A stretch of DNA of 64,000 nt from Palsa-1150 sp036490515. Lineage in GTDB: Bacteria; Myxococcota_A; Polyangia; Polyangiales; Polyangiaceae. The stretch is taken from the NCBI GenBank assembly GCA_036490515.1, contig DASXDU010000037.1, positions 248,001 to 312,000 of the forward strand, in the 5' to 3' direction. This document shows, piece by piece, positions 25,512-33,909 of the stretch. Both the position numbers and the translations under genes were made by a program. The notes below the pieces were generated by a model. The model had not been told where the DNA came from. It saw only the letters and a list, made by a program, of their open reading frames with translations, and made no database searches. The first letter of the stretch is position 1, and each line of letters begins with the position of its first letter.

Positions 25512-26041
25512 TGCCTTCCCACCGCTCCCACGACCGGGACGTCTACCTGGAGCCCGAGCGCCACGACGAGCTTTCGGCGGGCGTCCCCGGCGACCCCTCC
25601 GAGCAACAGCAAGCAAGGAAGGAGCGCAAGGCTGGGGGTCGTGGAATTCCCCCCGGAGCAACGGCCATCCCCCGGCTCGGCGGCAAGGCCCACAAGGGCA
25701 AGCCCAAGCTCGTGCGCGGCAAGGCGCTCACGAAGGCCGGCAGCGCCCTCCACCGGGCCCTCTGCGCCGAGACGGCGTCGACCGAGGGCGGGGGCGTGTG
25801 CGACCGGCGGGCGTCGCTGATGCTCCGCTGGGCGGCCGACAAGACCGAGATGGCGGAGCGCGCGAAGGCCGCGGGGGACCTCGAATCGTTCCGCCGGCTC
25901 ACCGAATCGGCCCGAATGGATCTGCTGTACGCGAGAGAACACGCCGCGAAGGCCGCGCAGGCCCGGCCCCGCGCTCCCGCCGACCCCCTCGGACGCTGGC
26001 GCCTGCCCGGTGACGCGACCACGACGAAGGCCCCGGCATGA
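25511..26041 (+). CDS. Hypothetical protein, candidate small terminase subunit by position
   Basis: 176 residues; start overlaps the previous stop, and its own stop overlaps the large terminase start (ATGA), so the two should be translated together. A basic Gly/Lys-rich N-terminus (about 1-75) is followed by a long helical region (about 75-160: ASLMLRWAADKTEMAERAKAAG). Small terminases often lie just before the large one and are basic and helical. That position is the only evidence for the role. Confidence 0.4.
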   Translation: MPSHRSHDRDVYLEPERHDELSAGVPGDPSEQQQARKERKAGGRGIPPGATAIPRLGGKAHKGKPKLVRGKALTKAGSALHRALCAETASTEGGGVCDRRASLMLRWAADKTEMAERAKAAGDLESFRRLTESARMDLLYAREHAAKAAQARPRAPADPLGRWRLPGDATTTKAPA

Positions 26042-27654
26042 ACCCCATCCTCACCCAGCTCCCGGCGCTCGACCGCGCGCTCGTCTCGGTGGGCTTCCCG
26101 GCCATGACGGACTGGTGGCGGGAGACGATGGCGGGCTTCTACGCGACGGCCCGTCGACAGCTCGTCCTTCGGTGCGGCCGGCGAGCGGGCAAGAGCTCGA
26201 CCCTCTGCCGCGTCGCGGTCGCGGAGGCGCTCTTCGGCGACCACGCGATCCCGCCCGGGGACGTCGGGGTGGTGGCGTTCGTGAGCGTGCGGCGCGAGGA
26301 GGCGAGCGAGCGCCTGCGGACCATCAAGGCCATTCTCGACGTGCTGGGCGTCCGCTACAAGCCCGTGGAGTCGGGGCTCGAGCTGCTCGAGCGGCCCATC
26401 GTGTTCCGCGTCTTCACGGCATCGCTGGCCGGCGTCGTCGGCGGGACCATCATCTGCGCGGTCTGCGACGAGGTCGCGCGCTGGCGGGACGCCGAGACGG
26501 GCTCGAACCCCGCGACGGAGGTCCTGGCGAGCCTCCGCCCCGCCCTCGCGGGCCAGCCGAACGCCCGCATCTTCCTCTCGAGCTCCCCGATGGGCAGGAC
26601 GGACGCCCACGCGACCGCGTTCGAGCAGGGCGACACCGACTTCCAGGCCGTCGCGAGCGCCGAGACGTGGGTTGCCCGTCCCGAGCTCACGGAGGCCGAT
26701 TGTCGCGCGCTCGAGCCCGACGAGGACACGTTCCGGCGCGAATACGGCATCATCCCGTTCGACGGCTCGACGTCGAGCCTCGTCACGGAGGCGGCGCTCC
26801 TCGAGTGCACCCGCCGGGGCCCCGTCACGCTCTCCCGCGACCCTCGGGTGACGTACTTCGCGGCCGAGGACCCCGCGAACCGGGGCGGCAACGCGTGGTG
26901 TGTGCTGGTCGGCTACGGCCGGCAGGTCTCCGACGACATGTTCGCCGTCATCGTCGCCGACGCTCGGGAGTGGCGCGCCCCCCGCGGCGGCTCGCTCGAC
27001 TCCGATTCCGTCTATCGCGACATGGCCGGATGGCTCGCCAGCTTCGGCGTGACGGAGATGTGGACCGACCAATGGTCCTTCGACGCCCGCCGCGCCATCG
27101 CGTCGCGGCACGGGCTCTCGCTCCTCCAGAGCGCAGCCACCCAATCGAGCAAGGTCGCCTCCGCGGAGTCCTTCCGCCGCCGCGTGGCCGATCGCCTCAT
27201 CGAGCTGCCGGACCTGCCGGCGATGCGCGCGGACTGTCTCGGCGTGAGGAAGTGGATCTCGAAGAACGGCGCGTTCTCGATCGAGCTCGAGCGGGTCGGC
27301 GGCCGCCACTGCGACTGGGCACCGGCGCTCTTCCTGCTCGCCGACAAGGTCTTTGCCGAGGAGGGCTCGCCCTCGTGGGCGTCGCCCTCGTTCGAATGGC
27401 AGGCCCAAGGTTTTTTCGACGGCCAGTTCGACCCAGGCACGCTCGGCCAGCGCGAGAAGAAGCCGCCGCGCCACAAGTCCTACACGCTCCCGAGCGGCAG
27501 CCGCGAGATCGTCGGCAATCCGCCCTTCTGGCCCAGCGACTGGCGCGCCTCGTGGAAGCCGTTCGGCCCAGCCTTCTTCACCCCGGCGTCATGCTCGGCC
27601 GAGTTCCGAGCTTACGTCGCTGACCTCAGACTCAGACAACCGGAGCTCCAATGA
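26038..27654 (+). CDS. Phage terminase large subunit
   Basis: 538 residues. The N-terminal ATPase has Walker A CGRRAGKS (46-53), Walker B IICAVCDE with D144-E145, and the coupling motif SSSPMG near 181-186. The C-terminal half starts a RNase-H-like nuclease with YFAAEDPANRGG and later MWTDQWSFD, whose acidic residues fit the metal-binding set. It would cut concatemers and drive DNA into a procapsid. All motifs are intact. A packaging motor without any recognised portal or capsid gene in the element is unusual. Confidence 0.88.
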   Translation: MNPILTQLPALDRALVSVGFPAMTDWWRETMAGFYATARRQLVLRCGRRAGKSSTLCRVAVAEALFGDHAIPPGDVGVVAFVSVRREEASERLRTIKAILDVLGVRYKPVESGLELLERPIVFRVFTASLAGVVGGTIICAVCDEVARWRDAETGSNPATEVLASLRPALAGQPNARIFLSSSPMGRTDAHATAFEQGDTDFQAVASAETWVARPELTEADCRALEPDEDTFRREYGIIPFDGSTSSLVTEAALLECTRRGPVTLSRDPRVTYFAAEDPANRGGNAWCVLVGYGRQVSDDMFAVIVADAREWRAPRGGSLDSDSVYRDMAGWLASFGVTEMWTDQWSFDARRAIASRHGLSLLQSAATQSSKVASAESFRRRVADRLIELPDLPAMRADCLGVRKWISKNGAFSIELERVGGRHCDWAPALFLLADKVFAEEGSPSWASPSFEWQAQGFFDGQFDPGTLGQREKKPPRHKSYTLPSGSREIVGNPPFWPSDWRASWKPFGPAFFTPASCSAEFRAYVADLRLRQPELQ

Positions 27655-29090
27655 CGACCCAAGACGTGATCCTTTCCGCCATGCCGCCCGTCCCGCACGC
27701 CGACAGGTGCATGTCCGTTCCCATGTGGCGGTGCGTGATCCTCGACGCCGAGAGGTGGCGCGCCGTCGACCCGCTCCAGCCGGAGACGTTCCCGGCATGG
27801 TTTGGGCGCACGATGCCCATGATCGTCATCGTCGACGGCACGCATGCCGCACGGTTCGAGCCGACGGATGCAGCGGTGCCCTCCGAAGGCGCCCCCAATT
27901 TGTCGCTCAGCGCCTACGAGTTGATCTGCGAGCAGCACGGCACCGAGGACACGTGCGAGATCGCCGAGGGGTACGAGCGTCTCGCCACGAGCGCGGTCCG
28001 CGAAGTGCGGCCGACGCCCGAGATGCGGGGTCAGCACCTCCGGGAATGGCGCGGGGAGCTCGAGGTGCGTGAGCGCATGAGCGAAGCTGTCCTCCGCGGG
28101 CACGGCGTTGCCCCCGACGCGGTGGGCGGGCTCCTCGGATTCGGGAGGGTCTACAGCGGACGGAAGTCGCTGATCCCGACCTGCGCGACGGCGAGGGCCC
28201 ACGACGAACGCAAGCGACTGGCCGCGGAGGCCGAGAAGGCGGCCGAGGAAGCCGCGCGCGTCGCCGCCGTCGAGGCGGCGCGACCGCGGACGCCACGCGA
28301 GCTCGGGGCGGACATCATGACCGTGCGCCGCGGTCGTCTCGGCGTCAGCGCGGAGCCCTTCGACGGTGCGAGAGTGATCGCCCGAACCGAGACGGAAGAC
28401 GTCATCGGCTGGAAGTGCGTCGAGGCGATGCACCACCCCAGCTACCACCGTGACGGAGTCAGGTCCGTCGACCGTGACGATCCGTCGGTCCTTCCGTATC
28501 TGCTCGCGACACCGGTAGGCCTGCTGCACGCGCAGTTGACCACGCCGGGCCCCGCCGAGATCGCGTGGCTCCGCGAGCGTCGCATCGAAGCGGGCCTCGA
28601 CTTCGGGCCGATGCGCGACTTCTCGACGACGGTCCCCGACGCGGCCCGTGAGTTCGCCCGCCGGTGGACGCGCGTCTTCCACGCGGCGACGCACGCGGAC
28701 ATGTGGCGTCCGGACTGGGTGACGGAGGTACTCGTTCGGTCGGAGTGGCGGCTCCGCCCGGACCTCGCCACGGAGGTACTTCTCGAGGCGCTCGAGGGAG
28801 AATTCGACCTCCGCAACCCCGGCATCGTCTTCAAGAACGCTTGGTCGATGCACCGGCAGCACGACACGGCCGGGACGGAGTTCACCGATATGCACGAAGG
28901 CGAGCGCCGGGCGGTGGCGCGGACGAAGCGGATCGAGTCGCACCGCCCCGAGGACCGTCCGTCGGTCGCGTCGAGGACGAACGTCGGCAACATGATGGCG
29001 CTCGCGGCGGACCGAGGTCTCTACGTTTCGGCGGGCGAGTCGATCGCACCGCCGGCAGCGACGACGACGAAAACGAAGAAGGCAAAGTGA
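27651..29090 (+). CDS. Hypothetical phage protein, 479 aa
   Basis: The start overlaps the terminase stop (ATGA). An N-terminal globular part (1-170) is followed by a charged coiled-coil-like segment (about 178-215: HDERKRLAAEAEKAAEEAARVAAVEAAR). A mixed C-terminal domain and a Lys/Thr tail (TTTKTKKAK) complete it. It occupies the slot where most phages keep the portal gene, and its length would suit a portal, but I see no portal-like motif. It may be a scaffold- or portal-like protein of unknown family, or unrelated. Confidence 0.5.
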   Translation: MTTQDVILSAMPPVPHADRCMSVPMWRCVILDAERWRAVDPLQPETFPAWFGRTMPMIVIVDGTHAARFEPTDAAVPSEGAPNLSLSAYELICEQHGTEDTCEIAEGYERLATSAVREVRPTPEMRGQHLREWRGELEVRERMSEAVLRGHGVAPDAVGGLLGFGRVYSGRKSLIPTCATARAHDERKRLAAEAEKAAEEAARVAAVEAARPRTPRELGADIMTVRRGRLGVSAEPFDGARVIARTETEDVIGWKCVEAMHHPSYHRDGVRSVDRDDPSVLPYLLATPVGLLHAQLTTPGPAEIAWLRERRIEAGLDFGPMRDFSTTVPDAAREFARRWTRVFHAATHADMWRPDWVTEVLVRSEWRLRPDLATEVLLEALEGEFDLRNPGIVFKNAWSMHRQHDTAGTEFTDMHEGERRAVARTKRIESHRPEDRPSVASRTNVGNMMALAADRGLYVSAGESIAPPAATTTKTKKAK

Positions 29091-29098
29091 GGACGAAC

Positions 29099-29398
29099 AT
29101 GGCAACCGAGACACGCTTCATCCAGGACGCGATCGATATTGTCCGAGTCGAGCGCCGCGACGGCGACGACGACGAGCCGGCGCCCAACGTCGCGGCGGCC
29201 AGGGCCGCCATGGTGAGCAGATTGGTCAACGGCTGGAAGACGCCGAAGGGTGCGACCCCGGCGCCCGCGTCGACGGCGCCGACCGCAGAGAGCGAGGAGG
29301 GCGGCGGGACGGAGTCCGTGGCCGGCGCCAGAAAGGCGATGGTCGACCGGATGCAGAACAGCTGGAAGACGCCGAATCGCACCCCGGGGCGCCGATGA
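29099..29398 (+). CDS. Hypothetical phage protein with internal duplication
   Basis: 99 residues with GAGGA 6 nt before ATG 29099. The same motif occurs twice: NVAAARAAMVSRLVNGWKTP (about 23-42) and SVAGARKAMVDRMQNSWKTP (about 73-92), joined by a Pro/Ala/Thr/Glu linker. Two short helices ending in W-K-T-P suggest a bivalent adaptor that docks to two copies of one partner. The stop overlaps the next start (ATGA). Confidence 0.5.
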   Translation: MATETRFIQDAIDIVRVERRDGDDDEPAPNVAAARAAMVSRLVNGWKTPKGATPAPASTAPTAESEEGGGTESVAGARKAMVDRMQNSWKTPNRTPGRR

Positions 29399-29580
29399 AC
29401 GGCCCCAAGGAGCCGGCGGCGACGCCGGAGGAGCAGCAGGAGCCGTTCACGCTCGGTGACGCGAACGACCCCGCGAGCCTCGAAGGCCCCGGCGGCTGGG
29501 GCAGCGTCTACGACGAGAGCGTCGGCGGCGTCCTCGCGGACGTCGACCGCGACGAGACGAAAACGGAGAAGCCGCAGTGA
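29395..29580 (+). CDS. Small acidic hypothetical phage protein
   Basis: 61 residues, rich in Glu, Asp, Pro and Gly, with no hydrophobic core, so probably disordered. Both ends overlap neighbouring genes by 4 bp, which supports translation. No family seen. Confidence 0.45.
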   Translation: MNGPKEPAATPEEQQEPFTLGDANDPASLEGPGGWGSVYDESVGGVLADVDRDETKTEKPQ

Positions 29581-30359
29581 GCGCGTTCACCTGGACGGGG
29601 GGAGCCGCCACGTACCCCGTGGGCTCGCAGCCGTGGAGCGGGCAGCCGCTCGCGCTCGCGCCTGCGCAGACATATTTCACGCCGCAGACAAAGCCCGCCC
29701 CCGAAGAGGTCAACTGGGCACTGTCTCAGATCGCCGGCAACATCGCGACGCTCGATACGAACGCTGGCGAGTACTCGACCGTGGGCCTCTACGGCGGCCG
29801 CTACGGCCTCTGCCCCTCGTCCGATGACACGACCTACTCGCTCTGGTCGACGACGACGCCCGTGCACAGCACGACGTACGCGAACTACACGGCCTGTCAG
29901 AACTCGACGGTGACGGCGGCGTCGATCGTCGCGAGCGGGACGCCCATCGTCGAAGCGGGCGATCTGCTCTACCTCGAGGCCATCGGCACCGTCGTGCCGT
30001 TCTGCACCAACAGCGCGGGCGGCCCCACCCAGGGCGTCGTCGCCCTGAGCCTCGGCCTCCAGCTCGGGGCCGGGACCATGGCGCCGCTCGGTCCCGTCGG
30101 CGTCGCGAACTACGCTCAAAGCTTCACGGTCTACGACGATGCCGGAGGCGTGTTGCAGGCAGCGAAGAACTACCAGGGCTTTTGCCTGCGCGGCCTCGTC
30201 GACCCGTCCGTAGCCAACGGCAACGTCAACCTTCCGTGCACCTTCTCGGTCTCCGTGATGTGCCTCAACCCCGTCGCGGCGCCCGCCGCGGTGACGGTGC
30301 AGCTTGCGGGGCAACTCCTCTACACGGTCCACCACCTTCGGCCCGTCGCGGCGCTCTGA
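29577..30359 (+). CDS. Hypothetical virion/baseplate-region protein
   Basis: 260 residues; GTG start overlaps the previous stop (GTGA). It is beta-rich with many Thr, Gly and Ala. The early part has WALSQIAGNIATLDTN, the kind of helix found at the base of phage fibre or decoration proteins, and the C-terminal half (about 115-260) looks like a beta-sandwich. It lies upstream of the DUF2612-like gene, so a tail-tip or fibre-like role is plausible. Not identified. Confidence 0.45.
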   Translation: MSAFTWTGGAATYPVGSQPWSGQPLALAPAQTYFTPQTKPAPEEVNWALSQIAGNIATLDTNAGEYSTVGLYGGRYGLCPSSDDTTYSLWSTTTPVHSTTYANYTACQNSTVTAASIVASGTPIVEAGDLLYLEAIGTVVPFCTNSAGGPTQGVVALSLGLQLGAGTMAPLGPVGVANYAQSFTVYDDAGGVLQAAKNYQGFCLRGLVDPSVANGNVNLPCTFSVSVMCLNPVAAPAAVTVQLAGQLLYTVHHLRPVAAL

Positions 30360-30362
30360 TTC

Positions 30363-30983
30363 ATGCTGCCTCGCTACAACGACAAGATCACCCCGCAGGG
30401 GCTCGCGCGGCTGACGTCGCAATTCCAGCAGCCCAACATCCGGGCGTGGCTGGGCGCCATCCTGCCCGAGCTCCAGGCGCTCGAGGATGCGACGTGGGGG
30501 CTCTACATCGGCCGCTCGCTCGCGACCGCGATCGTCTACGACCTGCCCGAGACCAACGTCGTCTTCGACGCCATCGGGGAGATCGTGGGGCAACAGCGAG
30601 GCTCGCTCTCCGACCTCGAGATGAAGACGCTCATCTACCTCTGGGTCGCCGTCAACCGCTCGACGGGGCGGGTGACGGACTGGTCGCGGTTCGCCCAGAT
30701 ACTCACGCCCTTTTGCGACATCGTTCCGATCTTCTACGGCGACCAGGCGGGCATCTACTTCGGCACGTGGAACCTCCAGCTCGACCCCAACGCGACGGCC
30801 ACGACGCTCGGATTCGCCGTGCCGAACGGCGTCCGCGGCCTCTTCCACTACTCGATCTGGGTGGACGGAAACGACTTCACCTGGGGCTCCCGCTACTCCG
30901 CCGCGGCCGGTCAGGGCGCGTGGGGCTCGCGGTACGACGCATCGATTGGCGGCCTTTGGGTCGCGGGAGCTTCAATGCAATGA
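30363..30983 (+). CDS. DUF2612-like phage baseplate protein
   Basis: 206 residues. Residues about 12-125 follow the DUF2612 pattern: a helix with LTSQFQQPNIRAWLGAILPELQALEDATW, then VVFDAIGEIVGQQRGSLSDLE, then a YLWVAVNRSTGRVTDW helix pair before a beta domain. DUF2612 proteins lie in the tail-tip/baseplate clusters of contractile phages and related systems. The C-terminal part (130-206) is Gly/Trp/Tyr-rich beta. The stop overlaps the next start (ATGA), so the two are probably made together. Confidence 0.55.
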   Translation: MLPRYNDKITPQGLARLTSQFQQPNIRAWLGAILPELQALEDATWGLYIGRSLATAIVYDLPETNVVFDAIGEIVGQQRGSLSDLEMKTLIYLWVAVNRSTGRVTDWSRFAQILTPFCDIVPIFYGDQAGIYFGTWNLQLDPNATATTLGFAVPNGVRGLFHYSIWVDGNDFTWGSRYSAAAGQGAWGSRYDASIGGLWVAGASMQ

Positions 30984-31999
30984 ATGCACCTCCGGGAATC
31001 TCCACCTCGTGGTACCGCCAGGGCGACAAGCCCGCGCAGGCCGCGTACCTGTCATGGCTCGACGCCAGCGGGACCCGCAATTGGATCACGTTCGACGTTG
31101 TCGAGTCCGAAAGCTGGGACGGCGGCGCGGACGTCTCGGAGCACCCAGTCGAAGAGGGCGCGAACGTCACCGATCATGTTCGCGTCCGACTCACGAAGTG
31201 CACGCTCAAGGTGTTCGTCTCGAACGAGCCCATCGACGCGGCCCCCTATGCCGGCACCCAGCAGACCGTCGCGCAGGTCACGACGGCCCCCATCAGCGTC
31301 CCGACCCCGTCGTGGATGCCGGGCAACGGCATCATCACGCTTCCCAGCGCCCCGGCTCGGACTCCAGGCAGCGGCGTCATCACGGCGACCATGTGGAACA
31401 GCAACATCGACCTCCGCGCGCTCGCCGGTAACCTCGTGGGCCTGGCAGGTGGGCTCTCGGGCCCGCTCGGGCAGGTGGGCGGCGTCGCGATCGCGGCCGC
31501 GTCGGCGGCACTCATCCCGGGATACAAGACCGAGGTCCCCTACTCGACCGATGCGGGCCTTCCGCCGCCCGCGCCGGGGGCCATCACGATCAAGACCGAC
31601 GCGGGCCTTCTGCCCCCGGTTCCGAAGGTCATGACGGCGACCGTGCAGACCTATGGGTCGCCGACCGACTTCGTCGCGCAGATGCACACGCAGCTCGTCT
31701 ACCTGAAGGATCAGGCCCAAGAGCTCGAGGTCTACGGGACGAAGCAAACGAACCTCACGATGGTGATCGAGACGCTGTCGTCGGTCAGAGACGTCGATAC
31801 CGGCTCCGGCGAGAGCTTCACGATCGGCCTGAAAGAGCTGCGCAAGGTGATGACCAAGATGGTCCCCCAACCGATTCCGCACCTTCCCGGCGGCGGCGGT
31901 CTGCCGAGCGCGAGCCACGGCGCCCAGACCCCGACCCCGGCCACCAAGCCCGTCATGATCTCCGCCCTCAAGACGCTGTCCAAAACGCCGGCGAGGTAG
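30980..31999 (+). CDS. Dit-like phage tail/baseplate protein
   Basis: 339 residues from ATG 30980. The N-terminal part (about 30-90) matches the Dit-like tail N-terminal domain: ITFDVVESESWDGGADVSEHPVEEGANVTDHV followed by TLKVFVSNEPI. The familiar V-T-E-H-P-V-E...D-H core is clear when read in parts. The C-terminal 100 residues (KDQAQELEVYGTKQTNLTM, GESFTIGLKELRKV) also match the usual end of these proteins. The middle is Gly/Ala/Pro-rich, with a repeated TDAGLPPPAPGAITI / TDAGLLPPVPKVMTA unit. It should join tube to baseplate. Confidence 0.7.
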   Translation: MNAPPGISTSWYRQGDKPAQAAYLSWLDASGTRNWITFDVVESESWDGGADVSEHPVEEGANVTDHVRVRLTKCTLKVFVSNEPIDAAPYAGTQQTVAQVTTAPISVPTPSWMPGNGIITLPSAPARTPGSGVITATMWNSNIDLRALAGNLVGLAGGLSGPLGQVGGVAIAAASAALIPGYKTEVPYSTDAGLPPPAPGAITIKTDAGLLPPVPKVMTATVQTYGSPTDFVAQMHTQLVYLKDQAQELEVYGTKQTNLTMVIETLSSVRDVDTGSGESFTIGLKELRKVMTKMVPQPIPHLPGGGGLPSASHGAQTPTPATKPVMISALKTLSKTPAR

Positions 32000-32008
32000 C
32001 TCCCACAC

Positions 32009-33667
32009 ATGAGTGCATTGCGAGAAATCCTTGCTCACTTCTCCATCGAGCTGGACGACAAGTCCCTCAAGGAGGGCGAGAAGGGCGTCAGCCACTTCAT
32101 CGAGACGCTGAAGGAGGCCGGTAAGACGGTCGCCGAGGCCTTCGCGGTGCGCGAGATCTACGAGTTCGCTGCATCGCAGGTGGAGGCCGGAGCGCAGCTC
32201 AAGATCATGAGCGAGCGGCTCGGCACGACCACCGACGAGCTCCAGGCCCTTCAGTTCGCGGCGGGTCAGGCGGGCGTCTCCGCCGACGCGATGAACACGG
32301 GGCTCCGGTTCCTCAACCGCAACATCAGCGAGGCGCGTACGGGTACGGGGGACGCCGCGAAGGTGTTCCACGACCTCGGGATCGCGCTCAAGAACGGCGA
32401 CGGGTCGACGCGCTCGAGCACGGAGCTCATCGGCGATCTGGCGGACGCGGTCGCGAAGGTGCCCGATGCGGCGCGACAGACCGAGGTGGCGATGAAGCTC
32501 CTCGGCCGCGGCGGCGCGGAGTTGATCCCGCTCTTGCGGCAAGGGGGCGACGCGTTCCGGGACGCGCGCAAGCAGGTGGGGGAGCTCGGCGGAGGACTCA
32601 CGAAAGAGTTCACCGAGAAGGCCCACGAGGCGGAGGCGGAGCAGAAGAAGTTCACCTTCGCGCTCGGTGGACTCAAGAGCGAGATTGCGACCGAGCTACT
32701 ACCCGTGTTCGTGCGCGTGGCTGAGACGGCGGCACGGATGGTCGTGAACCTGCGCGACATCGCGAAGAACACGGACCTCGTCAAGATTGCGTTCGGCGGC
32801 GCACTCGCCGGAGCCGCCCTCCTCGCCCCTGAGCTCACGGCGCTCGTCGTCGCGGGCACGGCGCTCTACCTCGGGTTCGAGGACTTCTACGTGATGATGC
32901 GCGGAGGGGAGTCGGTTCTCGGCGACGCGCTCGGGCCGAGCAAACAGCAAGTCGTCGAGGACATGCGGTCGACCATCGAGAACCTGAAGATCGCGTGGGA
33001 CGGCACGGTGGCCGTCATCGGCGAGGTCGGGGGGGCGTTCTGGGGGCTTGATCAGGCAGCGAGCGAGTCGGGGGTGGGGACCATCACGACCGTCAAGCAG
33101 CTCGCCGATGCCGTCCTCGAGCTCTCCCAGCAGCTCCGCGCGGCCGTCGACAACGTGCGGGCGCTCCTCAGCGCCGGCGAGAGCATCGAGCACGGCAAGT
33201 TCGGGGAGGCGTTGCAGACGCTCGGTCAAACGACCGTCGGGCACGAGCTCACGGGCGGCCCCAGCAAGGCCAGCAAGTGGGGCCTGCGTCAGACGTTCAA
33301 TCGCATCGCCGGCCTGCCGGCGGAGGAGACCCCCGAGGCGCAGGCCAACACCGCTGACGCCGACACTCGGCACGTGAGACACGACCGGTCGACCGCGGTC
33401 CCGCCGCCCGAAGCGCACAACGTGGATGTCGATCACTGGCACGTGAGACACGACAAGATGATCACGGTCCAGCCGCACGTCATGATGCTGCGCGACCACG
33501 TCGGCCCCCGCGGTGGCTCGACGTTTCAGCAGACGAACAACACCCACGTCGAGGTGCACACGAGCTCCGACAAGCCGAAGGCCGTTGGGGACGCCGTCGG
33601 CCAGGGCGTGACGGACGCCCAGACCAGGGCCGGCGCCAAAGCATCGACGATGGGAAACGTGCCCTAA
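32009..33667 (+). CDS. Phage tail tape measure protein (short)
   Basis: 552 residues: helical N-terminus with the TMP signature of Q-AGVSADAMNTGLRFLNRNISEA, a hydrophobic segment around 262-290, and a C-terminal region with two HVRHD motifs spaced by about 22 residues and an N/T/H-rich patch. TMP length sets tail length at roughly 1.5 angstrom per residue, so this one would specify a short tail of about 80 nm. No lytic transglycosylase or peptidase domain is seen. It starts 9 bp after the Dit-like gene. Confidence 0.8.
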   Translation: MSALREILAHFSIELDDKSLKEGEKGVSHFIETLKEAGKTVAEAFAVREIYEFAASQVEAGAQLKIMSERLGTTTDELQALQFAAGQAGVSADAMNTGLRFLNRNISEARTGTGDAAKVFHDLGIALKNGDGSTRSSTELIGDLADAVAKVPDAARQTEVAMKLLGRGGAELIPLLRQGGDAFRDARKQVGELGGGLTKEFTEKAHEAEAEQKKFTFALGGLKSEIATELLPVFVRVAETAARMVVNLRDIAKNTDLVKIAFGGALAGAALLAPELTALVVAGTALYLGFEDFYVMMRGGESVLGDALGPSKQQVVEDMRSTIENLKIAWDGTVAVIGEVGGAFWGLDQAASESGVGTITTVKQLADAVLELSQQLRAAVDNVRALLSAGESIEHGKFGEALQTLGQTTVGHELTGGPSKASKWGLRQTFNRIAGLPAEETPEAQANTADADTRHVRHDRSTAVPPPEAHNVDVDHWHVRHDKMITVQPHVMMLRDHVGPRGGSTFQQTNNTHVEVHTSSDKPKAVGDAVGQGVTDAQTRAGAKASTMGNVP

Positions 33668-33677
33668 GGAGGCGTTC

Positions 33678-33893
33678 ATGGCGACCGACGAGGAATTGGA
33701 AAAGGCGTTCGAGGTCCTTCGGGAGACGACGATGGGGATCCTCGACAAGCTGCTCGAGGGTGTGCGCGCTCTCGATGATCCGCGCCTGACGGCCGATCAG
33801 CTCCGCGCGGGCCTGCGCCTGGTGGCCGAGAGCACGGAGCGATCCGCGAAGGCGGCGATCGCGGCGATGAAGCCGACCACCACGATGCACTGA
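33678..33893 (+). CDS. Small helical hypothetical phage protein
   Basis: 71 residues preceded by AAGGAGG, one of the strongest ribosome-binding sites in the element. Entirely helical and amphipathic (EELEKAFEVLRETTMGILDKLLEGV, LRAGLRLVAESTERSAKAAIAAM). It follows the tape measure gene, where small chaperones or tail assembly proteins often sit. No family recognised. Confidence 0.5.
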   Translation: MATDEELEKAFEVLRETTMGILDKLLEGVRALDDPRLTADQLRAGLRLVAESTERSAKAAIAAMKPTTTMH

Positions 33894-33909
33894 GACGGAG
33901 ACGAAGCCA

